DNA from: Earliella scabrosa | Taxonomy: Eukaryota; Basidiomycota; Agaricomycetes; Polyporales; Polyporaceae | NCBI GenBank assembly: GCA_022605405.1 | Contig: JABYQQ010000008.1 | Span: forward strand, 620,001 to 684,000 | Length of the DNA stretch: 64,000 nucleotides | Direction of reading: 5' to 3' | Notes under the pieces: generated by a model | What the model saw: only the letters and a program-made list of their open reading frames with translations | Databases searched by the model: none | What the model was told of the DNA's origin: nothing | Part shown: positions 21,547 through 34,104 of the stretch, in pieces | How the letters are laid out: every line of letters begins with the position of its first letter | Numbering within the stretch: position 1 is the stretch's first letter | Translations under genes and position numbers: made by a program

Positions 21547-24500
21547 GGCGATGGTTGGGGTGTCTGGTGGGGGTGATGAGGATGCTAGTGCAGGTGGAGC
21601 TCGAGTTGAGTCGCTTCAGCGAGGACGGGAGGAGCAGTTGAATGCAGGGTAGGATGGACGGAGGAGGATGCGGGGAGAGGGTATTTATGCAGAAGTGGAT
21701 TGGGAGAAGAAAAGAAAACGAGCAGCTATTGGCGCGACAGAAGGGGAGTGGCAGCCCGAGCGAGCGGACCTGACACTGGCAGCTCGGTGGCCAGGACCCT
21801 CCAGCACCGGGGAAACTCCGGCGCTCGCCTTTGCGATCGGATATCGCGCAGTCACATGTGTTTCCTGTCCCGTTTCGTCAGGATCTGCCCGACAGCCTGT
21901 CTTCGCAGACTGGCTGCCTTTTCGGGCACTCCGGGACTTCCCATATGATTGTAATCTTCGATCCCCCAAATCGGAATCTGCTCCACGTCGCTCCACTACG
22001 CCTGCCACATCCTGGGCTCTCGCCAGCTGCAAGCATCGCCATCTTCAACTATCTCTACCCACCGTCGTGTGTATCGCCCAGGTTTTCCCGAACATAGCTC
22101 TCCCAATCTTGGAACGCGCTCATAATGCGCCGTTAATTATCCAAACGAGGATCCGGCGCCTCGCCTCTACCATCAGCCGGGGAGGCTTGTTCCTGCCCCG
22201 GATCGTCTTCTGGCAGCGGTATGAGATGCGTACACCTCGGGCGCGATATTTACGACACACAGGCTCTCACAACGCGGGGAAGTCGATGCGGACGACATCG
22301 TGGAGAGATAGCGTGTCCCTCGTGGTGGTCTCAAAACTTCATGGAGGGCCGCGCCGTGGAGGCACCCATCCGTGCTGTTCTATCCACTTCAGGAAGAGCG
22401 GTACTACTGACTCACCGCACTTCCGCTCTCTTACATACGTCGTGAGCGATAACAGTCATGATGGTGCGTTCTGTACGCAGTTCTTGCAGGATCCGTGACA
22501 GGGATTGAGTAATAGGTCGAAAGCCGAGCGCGAGCATGCTGGTGAGGTGCAACAACGGCTAGCGCTGTGGCTCGCATCCTGGTTCTGCTCGGATGGTTGT
22601 AGAGCGGAGGTCGTCAGCCATGCGTTGAGAAAACTCACCAGCTTGCCAAAGTTGTTCGAGATGGTATCATATGGTCTCAGAGGCTCCGAGGCTTGTCTAT
22701 TCGCCGTTCCAGATGCAGACCCTTGTACACGCGTTGAGGCCGAAGGACCGGTACAAGAACGATGGTGAGCGACAGGTGCGCCATTGCCTGGCTGGTGTCC
22801 AATCACGGTATTACCTATTCGTGGAGGATGAGGCACGGACCAGTATGGAACTAGACTCTCATACACAGGTAGGCCTATGACACGTATCTCGTGTCTCCAG
22901 ATGATTCTGTTGCTGTCCTATGGGTATCCCGCAGACACGTTCAGCGCCCTTGCCAAGCATTCCGGTCGAAGGAAGCCTATAGGTAAACTCGAAGCGAGAG
23001 CGTCAGCGACACGCCAAGGTCAGCTGCTCTTTCCGTTGATACCCTGTCGTAAACGGACGGAGCCAGGTGCCGCATGCATGAGAGTAAGCGTGTTGCTTTA
23101 CCTGTAACAATACGGCCCACCCATCCGAGGGCACGCCTTCTTGTTTCCCATCCTCAACATATCTGCCACATCATTGTCGCCGACCTGCGATCCCTACATG
23201 TGTGAGACAACGCGGTCGTCTGGCGGTGCGGGCAGACGCTGTGCATCCTTTCACTGTGAGCTCGCAAACGCGCACAGCAAAAGCAACCTACCTCGATGAC
23301 TGTCTGCACCCGGCGGCAGGACACACTCGCGTTTCCAAAGCAGGAGGCGTAGTGGCGAAGTGTTCGATGAGCATCAACCCGTCGAAGCTGATGGACGGGA
23401 CTCCGCCAGCGTGCGCATCGTCCGACGTCTTCTGTCTCGTCCTCGATTCGCTTCCAAACGCCGTCTTCTCCGAGCGATATCACGTACTGCAGACGTCAGC
23501 AGGCTGTCCACGGAGCGCTGCGAATGTACGTTGGATGGACGTCGGCTTTCCGTGAGGTCGAGAGTACGCACCGGTGTTCCGAGCGCACGCGGCAGCAGGG
23601 TGCTTTCCAGTCCCAGGGGAACGTGAACACGACCCTCGTACGACCACCCCGCCACGCTGCCCCCGCATCCCACGTCCCCGCACCCCGCATCCCCGCACCC
23701 CATACGTCGTGAGCGGCCGCTCGAAGAAGGCTGCCGAGCCAGTCCGATGCCACGGCGCTCCGAGGACGCTGGAAGATGTGGGGCTCCACCGGCATTTGGT
23801 CCGAGGCGGGGGAAACGAGCTCGATGTGCGAAGGCGATAACGGGAAGGGGTGGTTAGAGCATACGGCAAGTCTGTCGCTCCCGATGTCTGCGATGCTGCC
23901 TTGCTGACTCCCAAGGTGCTGCTGGTCGCCGATCAGAGATCAAGGGTGCAAAGACAAGTCGAGAGCGCTATGCCATCGCAGGCAGACGTTGCTCCAACGC
24001 CCTGGCCGTGGTGCGGTGGACGGAGAGCCGCGCACCCGCGAGAAGGCGAGGACGAGCGGACCCGGCGACCAAACGGGCTGGCCAAGGAGGGCGAAGAGCA
24101 CACGAACCCGCCGCGCTGGGCCTGTCGCGACAACGGCGGAACGCGTCGCCCTGAGCGATGACGACAGCGAGCAGCGATCTGCTTGCAGTGTCCCTCGCGG
24201 GAGCGCTGCACCGACGTCATCCCCATCTCCCGATTCCGAATCGACGATGGACGGTTCGAATGCGAATGCGCGACGCTGCGACTCCGCACGGCGAGAAGCG
24301 ACCCATATTTCCGTCGCCGCGAACCGTGCACACCGCCTATCCTGGCCCGGCACCTCTCTCCCGCGCAGCGCTATCAGCCTCAGCTTCGAGCCCAGCATCT
24401 CTGGCGGTCTCGAGCTTCCCCGGTACACACGCGACGGCGTTAGGCCCGCGCCGTCGCGCTGATCTTCGCCGGCGGAATTGTCTCTTGTGAATTCGAATGA

Positions 24501-24997
24501 TGTGCGCTGCCCTCTTTGGTCTCCCCTGCAGCCTTCCTGTCTTCCTTGGTCTGCAAGGCCTAGACCCAGTCTCGTATTGATTTGCGTCATTGCGCCCTGG
24601 CCCGCCGTTGCGGACACTTCGAAGGTTCGACCCCCACGCGATAGTAGTACATGGGTGGAGTCGAGGCTCGTACTAATCTATACGTAGTAGATCAAGCTTG
24701 TACTTATATTCCCTCGTATACACGCGTATGGCTGCGTCCCAATCCAACTCTGAGATCTGGAGCTGCTCTGCCGCAAGACGAGCCGGAAACGTTGCTTGGT
24801 CGAAGGTTCGACCGCGTTCACGGGCTGTGGACTCATCCCGTCCGACTTCAAGATGATCGTGGCGGCCTCAGTTAAAGATTAGATAACTCTCACCCGCAAG
24901 GCGCCTATCTAATCGCCCGATTGCTTCGCGGGCGCTTCCATAATTTTTGAGAGCTCCAAGCCATTCGGGCAGAGCGAGGCCTGTTGCAGCCACCGCC
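21547..24997. other. Long unresolved region, probable minus-strand exons at 23.3-23.9 kb
   Basis: No complete gene could be built. On minus, about 23905-23712 is open and protein-like (SPSHIELVSPASDQMPVEPH, then FQRPRSAVASDWLGSLLRAA) and ends at a GTATGG donor. A second piece at about 23650-23590 (RVHVPLGLESTLLPRALGTP) ends at a GTGCGT donor, and a third lies near 23500-23310. They are probably exons of one gene that I cannot name. At 22500-22440 a minus piece (QELRTERTIMTVIAHD) also ends at a donor. The rest looks non-coding. Confidence 0.4.
23661..23701. repeat. Imperfect C-rich tandem repeat
   Basis: Four to five copies of a unit close to CCCCGCA(T/C)CC occur between two protein-like minus-strand pieces, inside a presumed intron. 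Confidence 0.6.
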
Positions 24998-27900
24998 ATG
25001 TCCACTACTCTCCCTCTCTTCTGGCACCTCTCGTCAGCCAACAAGAAGGAGCGCATTGATGCATCTGTGAAGCTTATATCTGCTCTGGAGCACTTCCAGG
25101 CAAACTTTGTCCCGAAAGACTCCCCGGAGACGTCCGAAGATGAGGATGAGGGCAAGGACTCCGCGAAGTCAGACGGGCTGGACGTGCTGAACGCGCAGGA
25201 CGTGTCGTATTCGATACGTAGGCTGATACGAGGCCTGGCGAGTCCGAGAGAGAGCAGCAGGCTTGGGTTCGCGGTCGCGTTGACTGAGGTGCGTGTACTC
25301 CCCAGTCCTCACCCCACCGTGTCTGACAAGGTGGATGTATGCGCAGCTCCTGGCACGCATAGACACGGTAACCTGCTCGCAAATTGTCCAGCTCGTTCTG
25401 GACTCGTCCAAGACGCAGGGATCCATGACCGGGCAGGAAGAACGCGACGTTCTCTTTGCTCGTCTCTTCGGTCTCACCTCCGTCATCCAATCTGGGCTAC
25501 TTCTGCGCGACACCACTCTCCCCACGTCTTCCACGGCAGCCTCGGACTTGACCAGCTACAAGGAAGTACTGGCCCAGCTCCTCGCGCTAGGAGAGAAGAA
25601 GTCCTGGCTGCGCGAGAGCGTCTGGTGGTCGATTGCCCTCGCCGTGGACGCACTCTCCACATCAGACGTTTCTTGGAAAGACGGTGCTCTCGACGCGACG
25701 ATAACCGCACTTTACTCGGAACACAAGGCATGGACGCCCGAAAAAGTGGCACTCACGCTGAAGCTGCAACGCTCCTCTCCCTCTCGGGACTGGAAGAAGC
25801 TGCTTTCTCCGACGTTCAAGAACCCGGACTTGCTGAGTACGGCGAATCTCAGCACTATCGCGCGGATACTGAAGGTACAATAATCTTCCGGTGGCCTCGA
25901 AGCTTCGCGTATGCGCAAGTGGCCTGATCTGACCCGCTTTCCATACAGGAATCCGATGCAGACGAAGACCAGGAGACAGATCTTCCGAAATCTGGATCTT
26001 GGAAACCGCAAGTGCACTTTGTCTGGGACATGCTCCTCGATCAGGTCTTGCCACGATTCACCACGCCAGCGGATCGTGCGCCCAAGGCGTCCTTCCCAGA
26101 GTTTTTCCGGATCGTCGTCGACGGTTTGTGGCATTGCTTCTACTCTGCAGCGTGCGCTTCGGCAAGGCTAATGCTAGACGCGGCTTCCCAGAGTCCCTGT
26201 TCGCTTCGACGTCCTCGCCCGAGCGCAAGTATTGGGGTTTCCAGGTGTTTCAGAAGGCGCTGCCGCGTGTCAGCGGAGACGACATGCCCATGCTCTTCAC
26301 GAAGAACTTCATGCGGTCATGGATCAACCACCTGTCCAACAGCGACCGTTATCTGCATAAGGCGGCCAGGCAAGTGGTACGTTTGCGTCTAGTCTATCAC
26401 GCCTGCATCGATCGCGCGCAGATGAATGATGTCTCGTGTCGATACCACAGGCGACCGACATCCAGAATGTCGTGAAGAACAATCCCAAGATCGGTTTCTC
26501 GCTGATCCTCCAGCTCACCGGTGTCAACGGCAGCCGGCAGTTCGACAAGCTCACCAAGACAAAGACCGTTGAGTCGATACTGACGTCAATGGACGACGAA
26601 GGCATCCAGAGCTACATCGACTACCTCCTTAAGCAGGTCGACGAAGAGCCCTCCGCTTCCGCAGAGTACGTACAAGGCGTCCCAGCTCTCTCGCGCGCTC
26701 CATATCCGTCGACGCTGATCGCCCAAATCTCCCCACCCCGCGCTATTTTCGCATCTGCATCAGTGCGGAGGCAGACGTCCAGGCTGTGAACACGCGCCGC
26801 GCGTGGGTCATCGAGCAGCTCAGCGCGCTCGTGCGCAACGGGGCGGTCCCCAAGAGCGATGCGTGGATACAGACGATCCTCGACTGGCTTGCCGTCCACG
26901 GCCTCTTCATCATCGCGAAGAAGTCGGAAAAGAGTACTATCTCCGCAGTAAGTTTTGCCCCCTCGTCCTTCTCTTCCCTGCCCTGTGTCCCTCGTGTCTT
27001 CATGCCGCCCCATCTCCGCGCGCCAGAGACGCTTCATGCTCAGCACCCGAGCGGCCTTTCGCTACCAGTCTGGCGTTTAGGTTTCATGGCATGGCCGTGG
27101 CCACGGAGATTTGCAGATGACTGACGCCGGGCGTGCCCCTGCAGTTGCGCAGCGTTCCCACTCCTGCATTCTCGGAGGAACTGCGGAAGAACTGCCGCGA
27201 GCGGCTGCTGGCCTGCTTAGCAGACCTGACCGCGCAGACTACCGTTATCAAAGGTGAGCTTTTCCGTCTTTTTGGCGCTGCATATCGCGACGGAGATTGA
27301 CGAGCGTGGGTAGACGACAGCAAGGCGACGAAGGCGGCTGGAGTTGCGTCCGACGGGAGGTTCTGGGTGTCTAGGGTGTTGGCGACTATCGACACGCTTG
27401 AGAAGGACAGCAAGCATGTCAAGCCGCTCAACGAATCGGACGAAGAGGAGGTTGAGCAGCGCCGGAAAGCTCGCGAGGTCCTTGCGCGCCTGAAGGACGT
27501 GAGTTGCATTCATCAATACAGTAACCACTCGGTCGCTGAGCACGCCTGGCTACAGGCACCCGACGACCGTCGGGAGGAAGCACGCGGAGTCGAGCTTCTG
27601 CTCTCAGCAACCCTATTGCACGTCTACTGTGCGGAAGACGAAGAGACTGATCTCGAACCGCTAGAGGTGCGCTTGTGCGTCAGTGCCCCGTCGGTGCCGT
27701 CACTCATTCAAAAGTCTATCGCGTATCGTGAACGCGGCAGAACTGTCTCGACGGCGCCTCGCGCATGTTTCCCGCCGAGCCTCCAAAGAAGGGCAAGAAG
27801 AAGGACCGCAAGTCAATGGGCGAAGAGAAGGGCAAGGGCAAGGAGCTTCCCGCGCCCGTCGACGTTCTCGTCGACACCGTCATCGGCTTCCTCGAGAAGG

Positions 27901-29649
27901 GCACGGCGTACCTGCGCGCCGCGGCGAACCAGGCCTTCTCGCTGCTATCGGGCTCCGTGCAGGAGAGCACGGTGGATCTCGTTCTCACCGTGAGTGCCTG
28001 TCTTCTCTCCCTGCGCCCGCCCGCGCGTGGGCGGTGCGGGGTCGTGGACGACGGCAGCTTATCTTCCTCGGCGAATCTTCACAGCAATTGGAGCGCCGCG
28101 ATCCCGGCGAGCTCATGGCGGACGAAGACGAGGACGAGGACGTCGATATGGAAGACGTCGAGGATGTTGAGGACGACGAGGACGGGGAAGCTGACGGCGA
28201 CGAGGCATCATCGTCGTCCTCCTCGGTCGAGGTCGACGAGGATGACGAGGACGACGTCGACGAGGCGGCGGACCTCGAGCTTCGGCACAAGATCGAGGAA
28301 GCACTCCGCGTCAACGGTATCTCAGCGGCGACGGGCGACTCGGACGACGAATCGGAGGAGGATCTGATGGACGACGACCAGATGCTCGCTATCGACAGCC
28401 AGCTCGCCGCGGCGTTCAAGGCGCGTGCCGCGGAGAAGAGGGGCGGAAAAGGCAAGTGGTTTGCCGTTGTCGTGCCCCCATTGAGCTCCCTCTCCTCTCC
28501 CTCGGTCCGTTATCACATGCGGCGCGTCGCTCATATTTTGGCTCGAACGCAGACGTCGACGCGCAGAGGGAGGCGACGCACTTCAAGAACCGCGTGCTTG
28601 ACCTGCTCGACATCTTTGTCAAGAAGCAGCCAACGAGCCCGCTCATAGTCCGCCTCCTCCTGCCACTCGTCGAGCTGATCGTCGCGACCGGACCCGACGA
28701 GAAGCAGCTCTCCGACAAGGCCACGGGCATCCTGCGCAACCGGATAGGTAAATCCAAAGACATCCCAACCTCTGTGTCAGCCGAGGACGCTGCAAAGACC
28801 CTAGAGGAGCTGCACAACCTCGCAAGGAAAGCGTCAACTCCCGACGTGCTCGCGACCCTCAACCAGTGCAGTCTCTACCTCGCCAAAGTCCTCCTGCACG
28901 CCGAGGCTGCCGAGTCCGTGCTGAAGGTCTACCGCGAGTCGCTACACGACTTCGTCGCGCGCAAGTCATCGAAGCTCAACACCGCGTTCTTTGACGACTT
29001 TGTCAAGAGGCATCCTCAAGCGGCTTGGGATCTCCGAGACGACCTCGTCAACGCGTCGAGCGAAGCGCTCAATGTCTATCGCCAAGTGCAGCCTTTCCAC
29101 ATCATCCAGACCCTATTCAATCAGCTGCCCGCTCTGGTACGTCATTGAATCTTCGCTTTACACCACGCAGCACTTATACAGGAGCAGGGCGATCGCAAGT
29201 CAGAAGTGTTGACTTACGTGCCCAAGCTTCGCAAGGTTATCCTGGAGACGATCTCCAAAGCATGCGAAGGGGACACTGCTACGCTTCAGCCATCACATGT
29301 CAAGGAGATCCTCAAGGTTGCGCTGGTTGCGATCCGCCAGACAAAGCGGGTCTCTCAGAACTCCAAGGACCTGTCGTCGACATGGCAGCCGTCCAAATGG
29401 GCTGATCTCTCCAACACCCTCGCAGCAAGCGACCGCTTCAAGGCATCCACTGGACTACAAGCGATGTGCAAGCAAATAACTCAATTACTACAGGACGACA
29501 ACTCCAGCGCGAAAACTACAGAAAAGAGCAAGGAGAAAGCGACGACAAAGCGGAAAGCGGAGGACACGGCCGAGGGCGGAGAGGGGGATGCGACGGACAG
29601 CGGCAAGAAGGGGAAGCACAAGAAGGCTCGGAAGGCGAAAGCCGCCTAG
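24998..29649 (+). CDS. POL5: DNA polymerase phi / Pol5-family nucleolar protein
   Basis: Thirteen exons close in phase to 1,216 residues: 24998-25288, 25347-25874, 25949-26123, 26192-26376, 26451-26665, 26764-26947, 27145-27253, 27314-27498, 27556-27666, 27741-27989, 28085-28451, 28553-29136, 29182-29649. The start (TLPLFWHLSSANKKERIDAS) and NCLDGASRMF are family landmarks. Helical-repeat sequence fills the first two thirds. A long Asp/Glu tract follows in exon 11, and the C-terminus is Lys-rich (GKKGKHKKARKAKAA). Despite the name, Pol5/MYBBP1A proteins work in the nucleolus on rDNA transcription and rRNA maturation rather than in replication. The intron after exon 11 uses a GC donor. The stop lies 7 bp from the MSH3 stop on the other strand. 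Confidence 0.93.
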
Positions 29650-29656
29650 TACATCG

Positions 29657-32600
29657 TTAGGACGTAGGTAGCGAATCCAGGAGATCTCTCAGGTCCTTCA
29701 GCGCAGAGTGTTGCTCGGCCACGTTGACACCAGGTGCAAGACAACGTCGTACGGTTTGTGCACAGTGGCGCATCCTGAGGCGGGGTCACCATCATTAGCT
29801 CACTACACACGAGATATATGGGTGACCATGAACTCACTTTGTCCGCTTTAACCGCTTCTCGATCACCTGTCTCATACTCTCCGCCTTATCGCTGGCCAAC
29901 TGGAGCACAGACTCTGGCAGTCCCGCCAGGCGGGCGCACTCCACGCCGAAAGACTCCGTGACGAGCCCAGGCTCGAGACGGTAGAGGAAGGTGACTTCCC
30001 GCGTGCCGTCGATCCGCGTGTCTTCCGTGAAGCCCATGTGCATGTTGCCCACGTCCGACGGGAACTTCCGTTCTAGGTCCGTCGCGACCTGAGGATAATG
30101 CGTGATGAAGAGCGTCTTGCACTTGACATCCTGAACGAGATGTTGTAGCACAGCACCCGCGATGGCCATCTGAAGAGACGGTGAGCAATGAAGACACTGA
30201 GAACTAGGGGCCACTCACTCCATCAAAGGTCGACGTGCCACGGCCGAGCTCGTCGAGCACCACCAGAGTGTTGGAAGTAGCCATCTGGAGGATGTCGCTG
30301 GTCTCTTGCATCTCGACCATGAACGTCGATCTGCCGCGCGAGAGTTCGTCGGAGGCTACACGGGGCGAGCTTGAGTGAGAAGAAGACGACGATGGACGAT
30401 GAACACTCGCCTCCCATCCTCGTCAACACGCCGTCCAACAAACTCAGCCGCATCGATTCCGCGGGAACGTAAGAGCCAACCTGGGCCATCTGTAGGTCGA
30501 GAAATATCATGAGAAGCCATCGCACAAAACTAGCAAGAATGCCGCTCACGATCGCACATAACGCGGTCATCCGCACCGCAGAACTCTTCCCACCCATGTT
30601 TGGGCCAGTGATGATCTTGTGCCTGGAGCCCCCGCCGCCCATCTGTACCGAGTTGGGCACGAACGGGTCCGTCCTCAGCACCTCAATCATCGGATGGCGG
30701 CCCTTCACGATCTCCAACACGTCCTCTTCGCCATCCTGTCGTTCGACGAACTCCGGCCGGCAGTAGCCCTCTCGTTGTGCGATATGCGCGAGGCTCAAAA
30801 GGCAGTCAGCCACTGCGAGCTTGTTGACCGCGTCCCTGAGCAGCGCATAGTGCTTCTCAGTGATTTCGCTGAGGAACGAGAGGAAGGCCTTATTTCCCTC
30901 CATTGCCAGCGCTTCCTTGTATTGCGCTCGCTCCTGTAGCTTCGCGCGTACTACAGGTGTATGGTACCGCCTGAGGTACTTCGTGCTGGAGAGCAGCGTC
31001 CACTGCGGGGGAACTTCGCGCCGTTCGTCTTTGCGGATCTCTACGACATACTGCCGGGACGTCAGCGTCCTATACAAACTGCGTCGCCATTGTCGCGACA
31101 ACACGCACCTCCTCGCCCATCCAAGTGGTGTATTGCTGTGCAGGCTTCTTCAAAACCTTGCGAATATCCTTCAGCTCGTCAACGAGCTCGGATTCATTCA
31201 CTTGTATATCCTGGGAGCACCTTGAGTATGACGGACGGACTCCAGCTTGCAGGCCAATCACTCACCAGCGTCAACGCCTCCAGCTTGGGATATTTGTCGA
31301 CGTCCTGCCACATAGTGTCCTTGTGTCCCTCCTCGGCCTCTTTCAGGATAATCGTCTCCACGAGTTCTTTGACGGGCTCTCTCAATCTCGGCAGCGCATC
31401 TACTACATCTATCAGCAACTTGGACTTCAGGTTCGTCGCGGGAGGCGGTTGGCTGGGATGTGGCGGAGAGAACGTCATCGCGACCCGTTGAAAGGCCCTC
31501 AATAGCGTCACAAGCTCCTGCGGCGTGCACTTCCCGTATTGGATCCGACAGAGTCCCCGCGCGAGATCCGGGAGCCGCCGCAGTAATTCTTGCAGTTGGG
31601 TTATCTTGGGGGACTTGTTCGCAACGATTTCCTCGACGGCCTCGGTACGTTCACGTAGCGCGCTGCATGTGAGCCATCAGTCACGAGTACCAGTGAAAGT
31701 GCTATGGTCACAAACCTGGCATCTATGAGAGGTTTTCCAACCCAGCTCCTGAGAAGTCGTGCGCCAAACTTTGTCGTCGTCTTATCCAGTATCCACATTA
31801 GGGATCCTTTAGGCGTGTAATCCGTGTCGTTACGATAGATTTCACTGAAGTACGTTCAGTCAGAGCACTGCATCGGGTGCAAGCGAACTGGGGCGTACAG
31901 ATTAGTCAGTGTGTTCGCGTTGAGCAGCATGTGCGTCCTCTCGGTGAACTTGGCGAAGAAGCGAGTCTCTCGTAGAGCGTCCGCGATATTGAATGTCTTC
32001 AAATATTTGAGCGACTGCCCCAATGCGATGACGACCAATTTGGAGAACTCCGTGATCGCGGCCATGAGGTCTCCTGCACATGGACATGGCGATGTCAATC
32101 AAACCCCGGTGAACGTTCAGAAGTACGACTCGCCTTTATTGAAGCTTTCTGATGCATTCGCATGCGATTGCGTGTAAAAGCGCGAGAGAAGGGCAAATGC
32201 ATCCGTGTATGCCATCTGTTTCGCGAAACGCTCAGTACGGACGCGATGTTCCGTGTGCGAGTGCCTGGGAGCTATGTGAACTTTGGCGCTTTGAAACCAG
32301 TAGTAGCACGGGAGATATACACACTCGGTGAAGTGTTTGATCATCCGTTCCGTCGTCGGACTAAGGTCCTTCATGGGTAGAAGGAGTTCGTAAGGTTTAG
32401 TATGTACCAATCTGGTCTAGGAGAGCACCAGATCAGCTCCAGTGCCGGTGCGACTGACATGGGACATTCACAAACCTCTAACTCAGTGCGCATATGATTA
32501 TCTGTAGAACAGGTGAGTCATGGTGGCGGGGACGTATTGTCACCATCAAACCTTCGAACTCGTCCCAGACGACATCACCGGTGCTAGGGGAGACCACAAC

Positions 32601-33887
32601 CATAGCGATGAGGACCCGCTCATCAGCGCCCATCCCACCTCGGGGCTCTTCGAGCAAGCACATCAACGGTGGTGCATAATTAGGATCCTCCTCGTCTGTC
32701 GTGTTGAGGTCGTCTACGAAGCTGGAGGAGATATTAGCATCACCGCCCTCACGAAGACTAGAGCGAAGTCCTACGTCGCAGCTGTGTACAGGCGGGTCAC
32801 TTCACGTTCGAAGAGCGCGTTACGGGTATCGCTGACTTTCTTGAGAGCTGCGGTCTCAATCTGCTCCACGATGCCAACTTTGTATCCCTGTGAGAGGAGT
32901 CTGTTGAATGGATTAGGATTGCGCCAGGAGTGATACATGCAGGGCGTACTTCTTCAGATGTACGTCTTGCCTATGCACAGGTATCATGGCCGTCAACAGA
33001 TTGCGCTTTGGAAAGCAGACCACCCCAAGCTCCTTAGCTGCTATCTAGGCCGGGGCGTCTCAGGACCAGATAGGGAGTGAACAGATACCACATACCGACC
33101 TTTGCATCCTCTTCGAAGAACAGCATCTTGTAGCCGGACTGGATCATCAATACGGTGCCGGGATGCTTTGCCTTCAGCTCTCGCACCTACAAATGTTCAT
33201 ACATCTTTGTCGACAGTCATGTGACAAGACACGTACTTGTAGCTCGAAAGGAGTGTAAGTCTGCCCGCTTGGTCCGATCTCTTCGACTCTCTGGCTTCTC
33301 CTGGTGGTAGTCGCGGGTGCCCTCACCCTCTTCGTGGCCTTTGGCTTGGAAGCAGTGCTCGAGAACATCTCCATGAGCTCACCAAACTTCTTCTCTGCGT
33401 CCCCTGCCTCGTCCTCAGATTGAGGTTCACCGGTGTCAACCAATTCATCTCCATCCGAGGCAGCAGGCGCATCGTCGGTGACTTTCCTCCTAGCGAACAC
33501 GTTGTCATTCCCGAGAAGAATCCTCTTCGCCCTGTCATGAGCGTCGCGGTGCCTCTCAGAGTCTGTCGCCTGAGTGGGTTTAGTGGGCGAGCTGGGGTCA
33601 AACCGCCATTGTTCTGCATGTCCACCGGACCTGGAGGCCTGCTTGGTTGGCTTCGGAGATACAGCGGCTATGTTTCCAGCAAAGAAGTTACTCGTCGTTC
33701 TTTGCTTCTTTGGAGGTGGCGGTTTTTCATCGTCGGAGTCGATCGTGAGGTCAATAGGAGTGCTCCCTCTCTTGGTCTTGCCCCGAGCGGTTGGAGTGCT
33801 GGGCGTGGAGACGACAGGCTGGGAGAAGTAGGACGAAATCGTTGCCTGAGTCCCGCTGCTGGCTGTCCTCTTCCGTGGTGATAGCAT
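29657..33887 (-). CDS. MSH3: DNA mismatch repair protein Msh3
   Basis: A multi-exon MutS homologue. The N-terminus has a PCNA-binding-like motif (QATISSYF) at about residues 14-21, followed by a disordered basic/acidic stretch. The MutS-I mispair-recognition domain begins at [10 protein letters not shown] and runs through [10 protein letters not shown] and [20 protein letters not shown]. The connector, lever and clamp regions follow. The ATPase end holds Walker A ([14 protein letters not shown]), a [14 protein letters not shown] block, the signature [14 protein letters not shown], Walker B ([16 protein letters not shown]) and FITHYPQ. MutS-beta (Msh2-Msh3) repairs insertion/deletion loops. 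First exons are 33887-33237, 33186-33096 and 33040-32950; the last is 29774-29657, which adds a tail missed if one stops at the TGA at 29834-29836. The intron 32133-32074 appears to use a GC donor. It diverges from ATP12. Confidence 0.95.
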
Positions 33888-34104
33888 GTGAGTAAGACGA
33901 TAACCAAGCAGCGTGGCGACTCTGGCGAGGAGGAAGAGGACCACACGGACTGCAAGGCCACGCTAGAGTCCGATCGGTGTGTCACCCATTACGCGACCGT
34001 CACGCGTCTGTCACGACGCGCGTCTCACGTGCGCGGAGCGCTGTGACGAGGTAACGCGTGCGTAACGCGACTCTACCTTAGTCCCCTCGTCCAAGTCCGC
34101 GCTC
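33888..34104. promoter_or_regulatory. Bidirectional promoter region, MSH3 / ATP12
   Basis: Only 217 bp separate the two divergent start codons. The middle (33990-34070) is rich in CGCG/ACGCG steps (GTCACGCGT and similar), which recall MluI-box-like cell-cycle sites seen upstream of DNA repair genes in yeasts. That reading is inference. Confidence 0.5.

Noticed and set aside
21668..22498. 276-codon plus-strand ORF
   Set aside because: No recognisable domain, no splice context, and its composition matches non-coding sequence. One piece (NIALPILERAHNAPL) recalled F-box-associated sequence but nothing around it supports that.
23940..24617. 225-codon minus ORF and 157-codon plus ORF in the same interval
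   Set aside because: Both are Arg/Ser-rich frames typical of GC-rich antisense; neither shows a domain or consistent start.
24621..24850. GGTTCGA-like sequences resembling a tRNA B box
   Set aside because: No matching A box, acceptor stem or anticodon arm at the right spacing could be drawn.
29834..29836. TGA taken as the MSH3 stop
   Set aside because: It lies inside a GTGAGT donor; splicing to 29774 adds a C-terminal segment ([10 protein letters not shown]...) that fits Msh3 proteins and keeps frame.
31194..31530. Separate small ORFs on both strands inside MSH3
   Set aside because: One frame is an MSH3 exon ([19 protein letters not shown]); the others are shadows.
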